A stretch of DNA of 17,109 nt, from the NCBI GenBank assembly GCA_034420775.1, contig DAOUKZ010000029.1, forward strand, positions 1 through 17,109. The letters are read 5' to 3'. The DNA is from DAOUKH01 sp034420775 (GTDB lineage Bacteria; Chloroflexota; Dehalococcoidia; SHYB01). Shown one piece after another: positions 6,851-14,369 of the stretch. The position numbers and the translations under genes are program-made. The notes beneath the pieces are model-generated. The model was given only the letters and a program-made list of their open reading frames with translations. It did no database searches and was not told where the DNA came from. The number at the start of each line of letters is the position of its first letter. Position 1 is the stretch's first letter.

Positions 6851-8836
6851 CTAGCCCCAGATCCAGAAGGCGGCCGCGATGAGGATGACGCCGGAAGCGA
6901 TGACGGCCCCGTAGGCCTGCACCTGTCCGCTCTGGAGCTCGGACGGTACCCGTCCCAGGTTCCGGCCCAACCAGCCGGTGGAGTTCACCGCCCAGTCCAC
7001 GATATGCGTGTCGATCAGCTCGATCACCGCGCCGGCGCCGTTGATAAAGACGCGCCGCACGATGATCTCCTCGTACAGCGTGTCGATGTAGTAGCGGTTC
7101 GCGAGCACGCGGTAGACCGGCGCGAAGCGCCGCGCCACCGCCGCCGGCGACGGCACGCCCAAGCGGTACATCGAAAAGGCCAGGACGACCCCCGCCGCGC
7201 CCACGGCGGACGAAATAGCGGCGACGCTGACGCTGAACTCGTGCGGGTGCGCCTCGCCGAGGAAGATCGAGAGGCTGAAGGCCGCGATGTCGAGGAAGTC
7301 CCACGGCAGGTCGGCCAGGCCGAAGAAGATGGCCGGAACGGCCAGCGCGACCAGCGGCAGGGTGATGAGCCACGGCGATTCGTGCGGCGCGCCGTGGCCG
7401 TGGCCCGAGCCGTGGGCGGATGCCTCCGCCGCCGCGTGCTCCTCGCCGTTCCCGGCCGGGGCGTTGGCCGCCGCCTCGGCCTCCGCGCCGCCGCGGAACT
7501 CGCCCGAAAAGGTCATAAACAGCATGCGGAACACGTAGAAACCGGTGATACCCGCGGTGATAACGGCTATCCAATAGAGCGCGGACGCCCCGCCGATGCC
7601 GAACGCGTTATCTGAAGCGGCGAGCAGGATCGCGTCCTTGCTCCAGAACCCCGCCAGAGGAAACACGCCGACCAAGGCGAGCGAGCCGATCACCATCGTT
7701 CCATAGGTGAAGGGCATGAACTTGCGCAGGCCGCCCATGTAGCGCATGTCATAGGTCTCGGTGGTGTGGTGGACGCTCCCCGCGCCCAGGAAGAGCAGCG
7801 CCTTGAAGAAGGCGTGCGCCGCCAAATGGAAGATCGCCGCCCCGATCGCCCCCGTCCCGAGGGCGAGGAACATGTACCCCAACTGGCTCACCGTGGAAAA
7901 CGCAAGCACCCGCTTGATGTCGTTGTTCACGAGCGCCATGGTCGCGGCGAGCATCGCGGTGCCGCCCCCGATCCAGGCCACGACGGTCAGCGCCGCCTGC
8001 GAGTGCTCGAAGAGGGGGAACATCCGCGCCACCAGGAAGACGCCCGCGGCGACCATCGTGGCGGCGTGGATGAGTGCGCTCACCGGCGTGGGGCCTTCCA
8101 TCGCGTCGGGCAGCCAGACGTGAAGTGGGAACTGGCCCGACTTGCCGACGGCGCCGGCGAAGATGCCCAGACAGAGCCAGGTCAGGCCGACGCCCGCGAT
8201 CGCACCGACCTCCGCCGCGTGGTTGAGCGCCTCGATGTCGAGCGTCCCGGCGAAGACGAAGGCCCAGGCGATGGCGATCATGAAGCCGACATCGCCGAGC
8301 CTGGTGACGAGGAAGGCCTTCTTCGCGGCGCGGGCCGCCTCGGGCTTGCGGAACCAGAAGCCGATGAGGAGGTACGAACTCAGGCCGACGAGCTCCCAGA
8401 ACACGAAGAGGAAGACGAGGCCCGACGCCATCACCAGCCCGAGCATCGACGCGGTGAAGAGCGACATGTAGGCGAAGTAGCGCGTGAAGCTCTCGTCGTC
8501 CTTCATGTACTCCAGGCCATAGACCTGGACGAGGAGGCTCACGCCGGTCACGATGACCGCCATCACGGCGGTCAGACCGTCCATCGTGACGCCGACGTTG
8601 ATCTCGAGCGAGCCGATGGTCAGCCATTGGTGCGGCTGGAAGCCGAGGTCGTGCCCCGGCGCGTTCATCACCTCGACCAGCGCCCAGAGCGAGAGGCCGA
8701 AGGCGATGGCCATCGCGGTCACGGTGATGTAGCCGGCGCCGCGCCACCGCGAGCCGACGAAGGGCCGCAGCAGGGCGATCAGAACGAACGCCCCCAACGG
8801 CGCGAAGAAGATTGACCAGACGTCGATTTCGGGCAC
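6851..8836 (-). CDS. nuoL: NADH-quinone oxidoreductase subunit L
   Basis: NuoL is the distal antiporter-like subunit of complex I and carries the long lateral helix. The 661-residue length is in the usual range. Recognisable elements are FWELVGLSSYLLIGFW (146-161, TM5 Glu148), GKSGQFPLHVWLPDAMEG (231-248, Lys232), ALIHAATMVAAG (254-265), HAFFKALLF (341-349) and GFWSKDAILLA (396-406, Lys400). Residues 446-487 form a hydrophilic alanine/glycine/glutamate loop with five histidines (467, 475, 479, 481, 485), which is unusual for the family. The GTG start directly abuts the TAA stop of the small gene upstream, so translation is probably coupled. Confidence 0.96.
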   Translation of the reverse strand: MPEIDVWSIFFAPLGAFVLIALLRPFVGSRWRGAGYITVTAMAIAFGLSLWALVEVMNAPGHDLGFQPHQWLTIGSLEINVGVTMDGLTAVMAVIVTGVSLLVQVYGLEYMKDDESFTRYFAYMSLFTASMLGLVMASGLVFLFVFWELVGLSSYLLIGFWFRKPEAARAAKKAFLVTRLGDVGFMIAIAWAFVFAGTLDIEALNHAAEVGAIAGVGLTWLCLGIFAGAVGKSGQFPLHVWLPDAMEGPTPVSALIHAATMVAAGVFLVARMFPLFEHSQAALTVVAWIGGGTAMLAATMALVNNDIKRVLAFSTVSQLGYMFLALGTGAIGAAIFHLAAHAFFKALLFLGAGSVHHTTETYDMRYMGGLRKFMPFTYGTMVIGSLALVGVFPLAGFWSKDAILLAASDNAFGIGGASALYWIAVITAGITGFYVFRMLFMTFSGEFRGGAEAEAAANAPAGNGEEHAAAEASAHGSGHGHGAPHESPWLITLPLVALAVPAIFFGLADLPWDFLDIAAFSLSIFLGEAHPHEFSVSVAAISSAVGAAGVVLAFSMYRLGVPSPAAVARRFAPVYRVLANRYYIDTLYEEIIVRRVFINGAGAVIELIDTHIVDWAVNSTGWLGRNLGRVPSELQSGQVQAYGAVIASGVILIAAAFWIWG

Positions 8837-9034
8837 TTAGATCTTCCGCATAATCTCGTCGGCCACGTGCTCCCTGCCTCGGGGCACGTAGACGATGAAC
8901 TTCGAGGTCTCGCTCCAGGTCGTGATGTCGTCTTCGGGGAGGATGCGCGACGGGAGGCCTTCGGCCTCGAACAGCTCCTTCCACATCTCGGCGAGGAGCA
9001 GGTTCGGCGCCTTCTTATAGGGGGACCAGGACAC
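8837..9034 (-). CDS. Small DUF2007-like soluble protein inside the nuo operon
   Basis: This 65-residue protein has no membrane segment. APNLLLAEMWKELFEAEGLP (9-28), then a short variable stretch, then KFIVYVPRGREHVADEIM, resemble the DUF2007 (putative signal-transducing protein) pattern: a helix for picking a sequence neighbour, a beta strand, and a final strand-helix ending in positions like VPxxxxxxAxxxI. The start is GTG, 3 bp after the nuoK stop, with GAAAGG eight bases upstream; the TAA stop abuts the nuoL GTG. That tight fit and a clean Shine-Dalgarno make it a real gene. No complex I subunit I know corresponds to it. It might bind or regulate the complex or its assembly, but that is inference from position only. 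Confidence 0.75.
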   Translation of the reverse strand: MSWSPYKKAPNLLLAEMWKELFEAEGLPSRILPEDDITTWSETSKFIVYVPRGREHVADEIMRKI

Positions 9035-9037
9035 GCG

Positions 9038-9346
9038 CTAGCCTTTCGTGGCGTCGACGTTGGTCACGTCGACGGTTTCCTTGTTTCTGAACAGCGCAAT
9101 CACGATGGCCAGGGCGAGGGCGACCTCGGCCGCGGCGACGGTAATCACGAACATGGCGAAGGCGTGCCCCGTCAGCACCTGCGGGGTCACGAAACGGGTG
9201 AAGGCAATGAAGGCGAGGTTCGACGCGTTGAACATCAGCTCGACCGACATGAGGACGGTAATGATGTTGCGCTTCGCCAACGCGCCAGCCAGCCCGATGC
9301 TGAAGATAATCGCGGAGAGGACCAGGTAGTGTTCGAGGCCGGCCAT
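9038..9346 (-). CDS. nuoK: NADH-quinone oxidoreductase subunit K
   Basis: NuoK (102 aa) is a three-helix membrane subunit, homologous to MrpC, that links the antiporter-like subunits to the quinone-side channel. The two conserved membrane glutamates are present: Glu36 in VLMSVELMFN and Glu74 in AAAEVALALA. The tail after residue 88 is hydrophilic and probably cytoplasmic. The ATG comes 7 bp after the nuoJ stop, with GAGAG just upstream. The stop is TAG, followed after three bases by the GTG of the DUF2007-like gene. Confidence 0.96.
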   Translation of the reverse strand: MAGLEHYLVLSAIIFSIGLAGALAKRNIITVLMSVELMFNASNLAFIAFTRFVTPQVLTGHAFAMFVITVAAAEVALALAIVIALFRNKETVDVTNVDATKG

Positions 9347-9353
9347 GCGCTCT

Positions 9354-9857
9354 CTAGTCCTCGTCCTTGCCCTTGGCGATCACGATCGCGCCGATCATCA
9401 CCGCGAGCAGGAGCACGCCGACGATGATGAACGCGAGGACGTAGACGTTCACGATGAGATCGGCGATGGCCGCCGTGGTGCTGCCCAGCGGTTCGCTCCC
9501 GGAGATCTTCCAGTCGGTGTTGACGATGGCGGTGACGAAGGTGGCCAGCAGGAGGGCCGCCAGGCCCATCGCGGGCCGCATCAGCTTGCCGGAGGGGTTG
9601 CCCTGCTGCACGTCGCGGGTGAGCAGGATGGCGAAGACGATGAGGATCGAGATGCCGCCGCCGTAGATGAGTATCTGGACCACGGCGAGGAAGTCGGCGC
9701 TCAGGGTGATGAACAGCCCGGCGACGAAGAGGAAGGTCGCCACGAGCAGGAGGGCGGCGCGGAAGATGTCGCGCACCAGCACGACGCCCAGCGCGGAGAT
9801 CGCCGCCCCGGAGCCGAGAATCCAGAAGGCAATCGAGTTGCCCGATCCGACGTCCAT
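9354..9857 (-). CDS. nuoJ: NADH-quinone oxidoreductase subunit J
   Basis: NuoJ (167 aa) is a five-helix subunit of the complex I membrane arm. The conserved third helix VVQILIYGGGISILIVF (59-75) is clear, including the tyrosine (Tyr65) and the glycine run where the pi-bulge of this subunit occurs. The C-terminal helix ends in KGKDED. The hydrophilic loop around residues 82-94 and a longer one near 113-128 are typical of bacterial homologues. The ATG lies 5 bp after the nuoI stop without a strong Shine-Dalgarno, so it is probably translated by coupling. Confidence 0.94.
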   Translation of the reverse strand: MDVGSGNSIAFWILGSGAAISALGVVLVRDIFRAALLLVATFLFVAGLFITLSADFLAVVQILIYGGGISILIVFAILLTRDVQQGNPSGKLMRPAMGLAALLLATFVTAIVNTDWKISGSEPLGSTTAAIADLIVNVYVLAFIIVGVLLLAVMIGAIVIAKGKDED

Positions 9858-9862
9858 AACCG

Positions 9863-10354
9863 CTACCGGCCCGCCTCTCCGCCGCTCAGCGAGGTGTCAC
9901 GCTCGAAGTCGACGCCGTGGAGGTGGGGTCTGGCGAAGGCGCTCGGCTTCTGGCGCGAGGTGCGAAGCTCGTCGATGTGGACCACCATGCTCTTGCGGGT
10001 GTAGGTGGCGCGCTCGTAGCCGGTGCCCATGAAGAGCGCGTCGTAAGGGCAGGCCTCGACACAGAGGCCGCAGAACATGCAGCGGCCGGTGTCGATGTCG
10101 AAGACCTCGAGGGCGTAGTCGTTGCCGACGTTGGGGTTGTCCTTGGGGGAGGTCTCGATGCGGATGGTGCCCAGAGGACAGTACTTGGCGCACGAGGCGC
10201 AGCCGGTGCAGCGGTCCTCGTACCAGACGAACTCGTAGCCCCGGTAGCGCGGGTGCTCGGGCATCCGCTCCTCGGGGTACTCGACGGTGACGGGTTTGCG
10301 GAAGAGGTGCTTCAGCGTGACCGCCATCCCTTTGAGGATTCCTTCTCCGTACAT
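9863..10354 (-). CDS. nuoI: NADH-quinone oxidoreductase subunit I, 2x[4Fe-4S] ferredoxin-type
   Basis: NuoI (163 aa) carries the N6a and N6b clusters that pass electrons to NuoB in the peripheral arm. Two complete CxxCxxCxxxCP motifs are visible: Cys49/52/55/59 in RCTGCASCAKYCP and Cys92/95/98/102 in RCMFCGLCVEACP. The N-terminus GMAVTLKHLFRKPVTVEYPE is the amphipathic membrane-contact segment usual for this subunit. The tail after residue 125 is a variable hydrophilic extension. The ATG has GGGAGGG at good spacing and lies 2 bp after the nuoH stop. Without NuoF and NuoG encoded here, NuoI would be the electron entry point of an 11-subunit complex, possibly accepting from ferredoxin. Confidence 0.96.
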   Translation of the reverse strand: MYGEGILKGMAVTLKHLFRKPVTVEYPEERMPEHPRYRGYEFVWYEDRCTGCASCAKYCPLGTIRIETSPKDNPNVGNDYALEVFDIDTGRCMFCGLCVEACPYDALFMGTGYERATYTRKSMVVHIDELRTSRQKPSAFARPHLHGVDFERDTSLSGGEAGR

Positions 10355-10356
10355 CC

Positions 10357-11637
10357 CTACCCTCCCGCAGCCTCGCCGCGCACGGGGACCGGTTGGACGA
10401 CCGGACGCGATGGATCGACGATCCGCCGCGTTCGGCCCTGGAAGCCCAAGATGCGCGTCATGATGATGATCGAGCCAATGGCGATGGCGAAGTTGACCGG
10501 AATGATCCAGTACGGCAAGTCGGCCCCGTCACGGAAGGCCACGACCTCTGCGGCGACGACGAACAGGTTGATCAAGGAAAGGGGCAGGAGGAACTTCCAG
10601 CCGAAGCCCATGACCTGATCGACACGCATCCGGGGGATCGTCGCCCGCACCCAGATCAGCACCGCGATCACGAAGCCCATCTTCAGCATGAGCCAGATAT
10701 AGGGCGGAATCGGCTCGGGGCCTTTGAAGCCGCTGAGGAAGAGGGTCGCGGTGATGGCCGAGAAGCCGATGATCGACGCGTACTCGGCGAGCTGCACCAC
10801 CGTCCACTTCATGCCGCTGTACTCGGTGTGGAAGCCGGAGATGATCTCCGAGTCGGCTTCCAGCAGGTCGAAGGGGGCGCGGTTGAGCTCGGCGGAGACG
10901 GCGATGGCAAAGACGATGAAGCCCAGCGGCATCCACGCCAGGTTGGGCGCGAAGCGTTGCTGCTCGACGATCTCGGTGAGGTTCAGGCTTCCGGTGAGCA
11001 CCACCACGCCCATGATCGAGAGGACCAGCGGTATCTCGTAGCTCACCAGAAGCGCCACGGCGCGCATCGCGCCGAAAAGCGAGTACTTGTTGTTCGAACT
11101 CCAGCCGCCCATGAAGACCGCGATCTCCGCCGCAGTGGTCACGCCGATGGCGTAGAGGATGCCGACATCGATGTCGGCGAGGACGGCGCCAAACGGCCCC
11201 CACGGGATCACCGCGAACATAGCGATGATCATGGCGGCGAAGGCGAGGGGCGCCAGACCGAAGAGGAACTTGTCGGCGGCGCGCGGCGTGGTGTCTTCCT
11301 TCGTCATCAGCTTCAGCGCGTCGGCGATGTGCTGTAGGATGCCGAAGACGCCGACTCGGTTGGGGCCGGGGCGCTGGGTGAAGCGTCCCAATAGCTTGCG
11401 CTCGATCAAAATGACGTAGGGCACGCCGAGGGTGGCCACGTTGACCACGAGCAGGCTCCCGATGACGCCGAGCACGATGTAGATCAGCGGATCGGGCCAG
11501 CCGCCGGCAGCGGCGCCGCCCATTGCCCGGCAGAGCTCGTCGCCCATCCGCGGCAGGAAGTTGATGCCCCACTCCTGCCACAGGGACATGTCGGCCCAGA
11601 ATCCGTCGGGCTTGCAGCCTTTGGCGAGATGCTCCAC
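10357..11637 (-). CDS. nuoH: NADH-quinone oxidoreductase subunit H
   Basis: NuoH is the eight-helix heel subunit that forms most of the quinone chamber together with NuoD and NuoB. Signatures include ILIERKLLGRFTQRPGPNRV (76-95), the EIPLVLS helix, and AELNRAPFDLLEADSEI followed by SGFHTEYSG, the conserved acidic loop. At 426 residues it is longer than the common 320-380: about 50 residues precede the first helix (two cysteines, Cys8 and Cys36) and about 25 follow the last. The GTG start overlaps the nuoD TAG stop by one base, which indicates coupled translation. A later start (for example Met17 or Met31) would shorten the N-terminus, but the overlap favours the GTG. Confidence 0.95.
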   Translation of the reverse strand: MEHLAKGCKPDGFWADMSLWQEWGINFLPRMGDELCRAMGGAAAGGWPDPLIYIVLGVIGSLLVVNVATLGVPYVILIERKLLGRFTQRPGPNRVGVFGILQHIADALKLMTKEDTTPRAADKFLFGLAPLAFAAMIIAMFAVIPWGPFGAVLADIDVGILYAIGVTTAAEIAVFMGGWSSNNKYSLFGAMRAVALLVSYEIPLVLSIMGVVVLTGSLNLTEIVEQQRFAPNLAWMPLGFIVFAIAVSAELNRAPFDLLEADSEIISGFHTEYSGMKWTVVQLAEYASIIGFSAITATLFLSGFKGPEPIPPYIWLMLKMGFVIAVLIWVRATIPRMRVDQVMGFGWKFLLPLSLINLFVVAAEVVAFRDGADLPYWIIPVNFAIAIGSIIIMTRILGFQGRTRRIVDPSRPVVQPVPVRGEAAGG

Positions 11638-12740
11638 TAGCGGTCAACCTCGCCCATATTGATGTCGATGCTGCCGAAGATGGTGACCAAGTCGGCCATC
11701 TTCCAGCCGATGAGCATTTCACGCAGCGCGGTGAGGTTCATGAGGGACGGCGAGCGGATGGCGCAGCGGTAGGGGGCGACGCCGCCGTCGCTGACGAGGT
11801 GGAAGCCGAGCTCGCCCTTGGGCGCCTCGACCTGTCCGTAGGCCTCGCCGGCCGGGGGACGCAGCAGCATGGGAAGGTCGGTGCGGTGCGGCCCCGGCGG
11901 CATCTGCTCCACGCACTGATGGATGATGCGGAGGCTCTGGCGCATCTCCTCAAGCCGCACCAGGAAGCGGTCGTAGTTGTCGCCGTCCGTCCCCGTGGGG
12001 ATGTCGAACTCGAGCCGGTCGTAGACCTCGTAGGGGTTCGCCTTTCGGAGGTCCCAGGCGAGGCCGCTGGCGCGCAGGGGAGGACCGGTCACGCCGGCGT
12101 TGACCGCCAGGTCGCGCGGGAGCACGCCGATGCCCTTGCAACGGCTGATCAGAATCTCATTCTCGCGCATGAGCTGCTCGTACTCGTCGAACTTCCGGGG
12201 CAACTCCTCGACCACACTGGCCAGCGCGGGGAAGAACTCGGGCGGGAGGTCGTCGTTGACCCCGCCGGCCCGCATGTAGCTGTGGGTGATTCGCGCCCCG
12301 CACACCATCTCGAAGAGGTCGAGGATGCGCTCGCGGTCGCGGAACATGTACATGAGCGGCGTGGCGAATGCGCCGAGGTCTTGCAGGAAGAACCCCGTCG
12401 CGATCTGGTGCGACGCGATGCGCATGAGCTCGGCCATGAGCACCCGGATGTACTGGCCGCGCTCCGGCACCTCGACCCCGAGCAGCCGCTCAACGCCGAT
12501 CACGTAGGCGAGGTTGTTCGACATCGAGGCGGTGTAGTCGAGGCGGTCGGTCAGGGTGACAACCTGTGTCCAGGTGCGCTCCTCGGCCAGCTTCTCCGAG
12601 CCGCGGTGCAGGTAGCCGAAGATGGGCTCGACGTCCTGGATCACCTCGCCGTCGAAGACCACCCGCAGGCGGAAGACGCCATGCGTGCTGGGGTGGTGCG
12701 GCCCCAGGTTAACGGTGATGGGTTCTGACTTCAGCGTCAC
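11637..12740 (-). CDS. nuoD: NADH-quinone oxidoreductase subunit D
   Basis: NuoD (367 aa) is the 49-kDa-type subunit, related to NiFe-hydrogenase large subunits, that forms the quinone head-group site. The N-terminal loop LGPHHPSTHG (12-21) and DRLDY with Tyr69 (65-69) correspond to the histidine and tyrosine that contact quinone in characterised complexes. The paired metal-binding cysteines of hydrogenases are missing, as expected for complex I. The C-terminus ends in FGSIDINMGEVDR, a standard end for this subunit. The start is GTG, 25 bp after nuoC. Next comes nuoH, not nuoE, so the NADH module is not inserted here. Confidence 0.96.
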   Translation of the reverse strand: MTLKSEPITVNLGPHHPSTHGVFRLRVVFDGEVIQDVEPIFGYLHRGSEKLAEERTWTQVVTLTDRLDYTASMSNNLAYVIGVERLLGVEVPERGQYIRVLMAELMRIASHQIATGFFLQDLGAFATPLMYMFRDRERILDLFEMVCGARITHSYMRAGGVNDDLPPEFFPALASVVEELPRKFDEYEQLMRENEILISRCKGIGVLPRDLAVNAGVTGPPLRASGLAWDLRKANPYEVYDRLEFDIPTGTDGDNYDRFLVRLEEMRQSLRIIHQCVEQMPPGPHRTDLPMLLRPPAGEAYGQVEAPKGELGFHLVSDGGVAPYRCAIRSPSLMNLTALREMLIGWKMADLVTIFGSIDINMGEVDR

Positions 12741-12765
12741 GGCGTCTCGCTCGACCGCCCGGGGC

Positions 12766-13218
12766 CTACGGCCTCCGGAGCAGGAAGTCCTTCCTCAATG
12801 GGTAGCCGTCGAAGCCTTCCCACAGGAAGATGCGTTTCATGTCGGGATGGCCCGTAAAGCGCACCCCCATCAGGTCGTAGACCTCGCGTTCCTGGAAGTC
12901 GGCCGACCTCCAGACGTCGATGACGCTGGGGACCTCCGGGGCCTCGCGGCCATAGGCGCGGGTCTTTATCAGCGCCCCGTGGTTGCGGTAGTAGGAAGTC
13001 AGCCGGTAGACGATTTCGAAATAGTCGACGTAGTCCACCGCGGTGAGGTGAATCAGCGCGCCCAAGTCGAGCTCGTAGTCGTCCCGGAGGTAGCGGGCCG
13101 CATCCACGAGCGAGGCGGCGTGCACTAGGACCGAGGCCTCGCTGCTGCCGGCGACCGAACCTGGGACGGCCTCGCGCAGGCGGTCGGCAAGCTCGTTGCC
13201 GGAGATGGCCCTAGTCAC
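12766..13218 (-). CDS. nuoC: NADH-quinone oxidoreductase subunit C
   Basis: NuoC (150 aa) is the 30-kDa-type subunit that packs against NuoD in the peripheral arm and has no cofactor. The family signature QEREVYDLMGVRFTGHPD (109-126) and the C-terminal GYPLRKDF (138-145) are intact. It is a separate gene, not fused to nuoD as in E. coli. The GTG start overlaps the end of nuoB by eight bases (GTGACTAG), with AGGA about nine bases upstream inside nuoB, so the two are translationally coupled. The protein is at the short end of the family range, lacking a long C-terminal tail. Confidence 0.95.
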   Translation of the reverse strand: MTRAISGNELADRLREAVPGSVAGSSEASVLVHAASLVDAARYLRDDYELDLGALIHLTAVDYVDYFEIVYRLTSYYRNHGALIKTRAYGREAPEVPSVIDVWRSADFQEREVYDLMGVRFTGHPDMKRIFLWEGFDGYPLRKDFLLRRP

Positions 13219-13879
13219 GGGTGAACGTCCTGCGCTTGCCGATGCTGCCGCGAGTGACCTTTTCGTGGAGCTTCATGATCGCGTAGAGCAGGGCGTCGGG
13301 ACGGGGCGGGCAACCGGGCACGTAGACGTCGACGGGCACGACGCGGTTGACGCCCGGCGTCACGCTGTACGACTCGTAGTAGGGGCCGCCGCTGGTGGCG
13401 CAGACGCCCATCGAGATCACCCAGCGCGGCTCCGCCATCTGCTGATAGATGCGCCGGATGGGGACGGCCATCTTCCAGGTCACCGTGCCCGACACGATCA
13501 TCAGGTCGGCCTGGCGGGGGGAGGCGCGGAAGGCCTCCATGCCGAAGCGGGCGATATCGAAGCGCGACATGGCGCTGCCCATCATCTCGAAGGCGCAGCA
13601 GGCCAGGCCGAAGGTGAGCGGCCACATTGAGTTCTTGCGGCCCCAGGAGACGAGCGCGTCGATGGACGTGACCAGGACGTTGCGCTGCGTCTCCTCGGAG
13701 ATCACCAGGGGGTCGTCCATCACCTGGCGGGGCGAGTCGAGGATGAGCTGGTTGATCTCGGCGCCCTCTTCGGCGTCGAGCCGGCGCGACAGCTCGCGGG
13801 GAATGCCGTAGGGGTTGGTGGTCGGCGCGTCGCCTGCGTCGGGCACGGCTAGCTCCATTTCAGGGCGCGCTTGCGCCAT
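13211..13879 (-). CDS. nuoB: NADH-quinone oxidoreductase subunit B
   Basis: NuoB carries cluster N2, the last Fe-S centre before quinone. The four ligands are visible: the tandem Cys94-Cys95 in GLACCAFEMM, Cys160 in GVCATSGG and Cys190 in PGCPPRPDAL. The protein is 222 residues with about 65 residues before the conserved core, longer than the 20-50 seen in many homologues. I chose the upstream ATG at 13879, overlapping nuoA by 31 bases; a second in-frame ATG at 13858 (Met8) would leave a 10-base overlap and is equally plausible. Neither has a clear Shine-Dalgarno, so coupling to nuoA is likely. Confidence 0.96.
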   Translation of the reverse strand: MAQARPEMELAVPDAGDAPTTNPYGIPRELSRRLDAEEGAEINQLILDSPRQVMDDPLVISEETQRNVLVTSIDALVSWGRKNSMWPLTFGLACCAFEMMGSAMSRFDIARFGMEAFRASPRQADLMIVSGTVTWKMAVPIRRIYQQMAEPRWVISMGVCATSGGPYYESYSVTPGVNRVVPVDVYVPGCPPRPDALLYAIMKLHEKVTRGSIGKRRTFTRD

Positions 13880-14217
13880 TCATAGAGGAGGCCCAGCGTG
13901 ATGATCGCGACGAAGACGGCGACCGCGCCGAAGCCGAACCATTCCAGCCCCCGCGCGTTGACCGCCCAGGGGAAGAGGAAGACGGCCTCGATGTCGAAGA
14001 TGAGGAACGAGAGCGCGAAGTAGTAGTAGCGGAAGTTGAACCGTACCCAGGAGCCGCCGACGGTCCGGACGCCGCACTCGTAGGTGTCGTCCTTGACGCT
14101 GTCCTTGACCTGCGGCTTGACGCCGATGACGGTAAGGAAATAGGGGATGAGCAGCATGCTCAGCGGGATCGTCACGGCGAAGATGAGGAAGATCCCGATG
14201 AAGCCGAACTCGCTCAC
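13849..14217 (-). CDS. nuoA: NADH-quinone oxidoreductase subunit A
   Basis: NuoA is a three-helix subunit at the heel of the membrane arm. YECGVRTVGGSWVRFNFRYY, with the loop cysteine that sits near the quinone site, and the helix FALSFLIFDIEAVFLFPWA, with conserved Asp and Glu, are diagnostic. I chose the GTG at 14217, giving 122 residues starting MSEFGFIG, because GGGGG lies five bases upstream; an in-frame TTG at 14229 would add four residues but has no Shine-Dalgarno. It is the first gene of the nuo operon, about 90 bases after the predicted transcription start. Confidence 0.95.
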   Translation of the reverse strand: MSEFGFIGIFLIFAVTIPLSMLLIPYFLTVIGVKPQVKDSVKDDTYECGVRTVGGSWVRFNFRYYYFALSFLIFDIEAVFLFPWAVNARGLEWFGFGAVAVFVAIITLGLLYEWRKRALKWS

Positions 14218-14315
14218 GACGGCCCCCAATACGTGAAGCGCATTAGATGAATCTCGCGATGCCTCTTTTTAGAAGTAACGCGGCCGCTCCATGCACGCCT
14301 GAAGTGCGGGCGCTC

Positions 14316-14344
14316 AATGTAGCACAGGCCCCTGGGCCTTTCAA
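14316..14344 (-). promoter_or_regulatory. Predicted sigma70 promoter of the nuo operon
   Basis: On the minus strand TTGAAA (14339-14344) is followed after 17 bp by TACATT (14316-14321), five and four matches of six to consensus. An AT-rich run (TTGTTAAAAAATTC) lies just upstream, like an UP element. The spacer holds a perfect inverted repeat, AGGCCC-AG-GGGCCT, which could be a repressor site. The untranslated leader would be about 90 bases. Confidence 0.5.
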
Positions 14345-14369
14345 GTGAATTTTTTAACAAAGTGCCGCG

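Noticed and set aside
3841..14217. Reading the cluster as an Mrp antiporter, formate hydrogenlyase or Fpo complex
   Set aside because: NuoD lacks NiFe-binding cysteine pairs, and NuoA, C, H, I, J and K are all present with complex I signatures; no FpoF/FpoO-like gene is seen.
14235..14262. TCTAAT on the minus strand as a nearer -10 box for nuoA
   Set aside because: The bases at the -35 distance (AAAAAG) do not match the consensus; the TTGAAA/TACATT pair further upstream is better.
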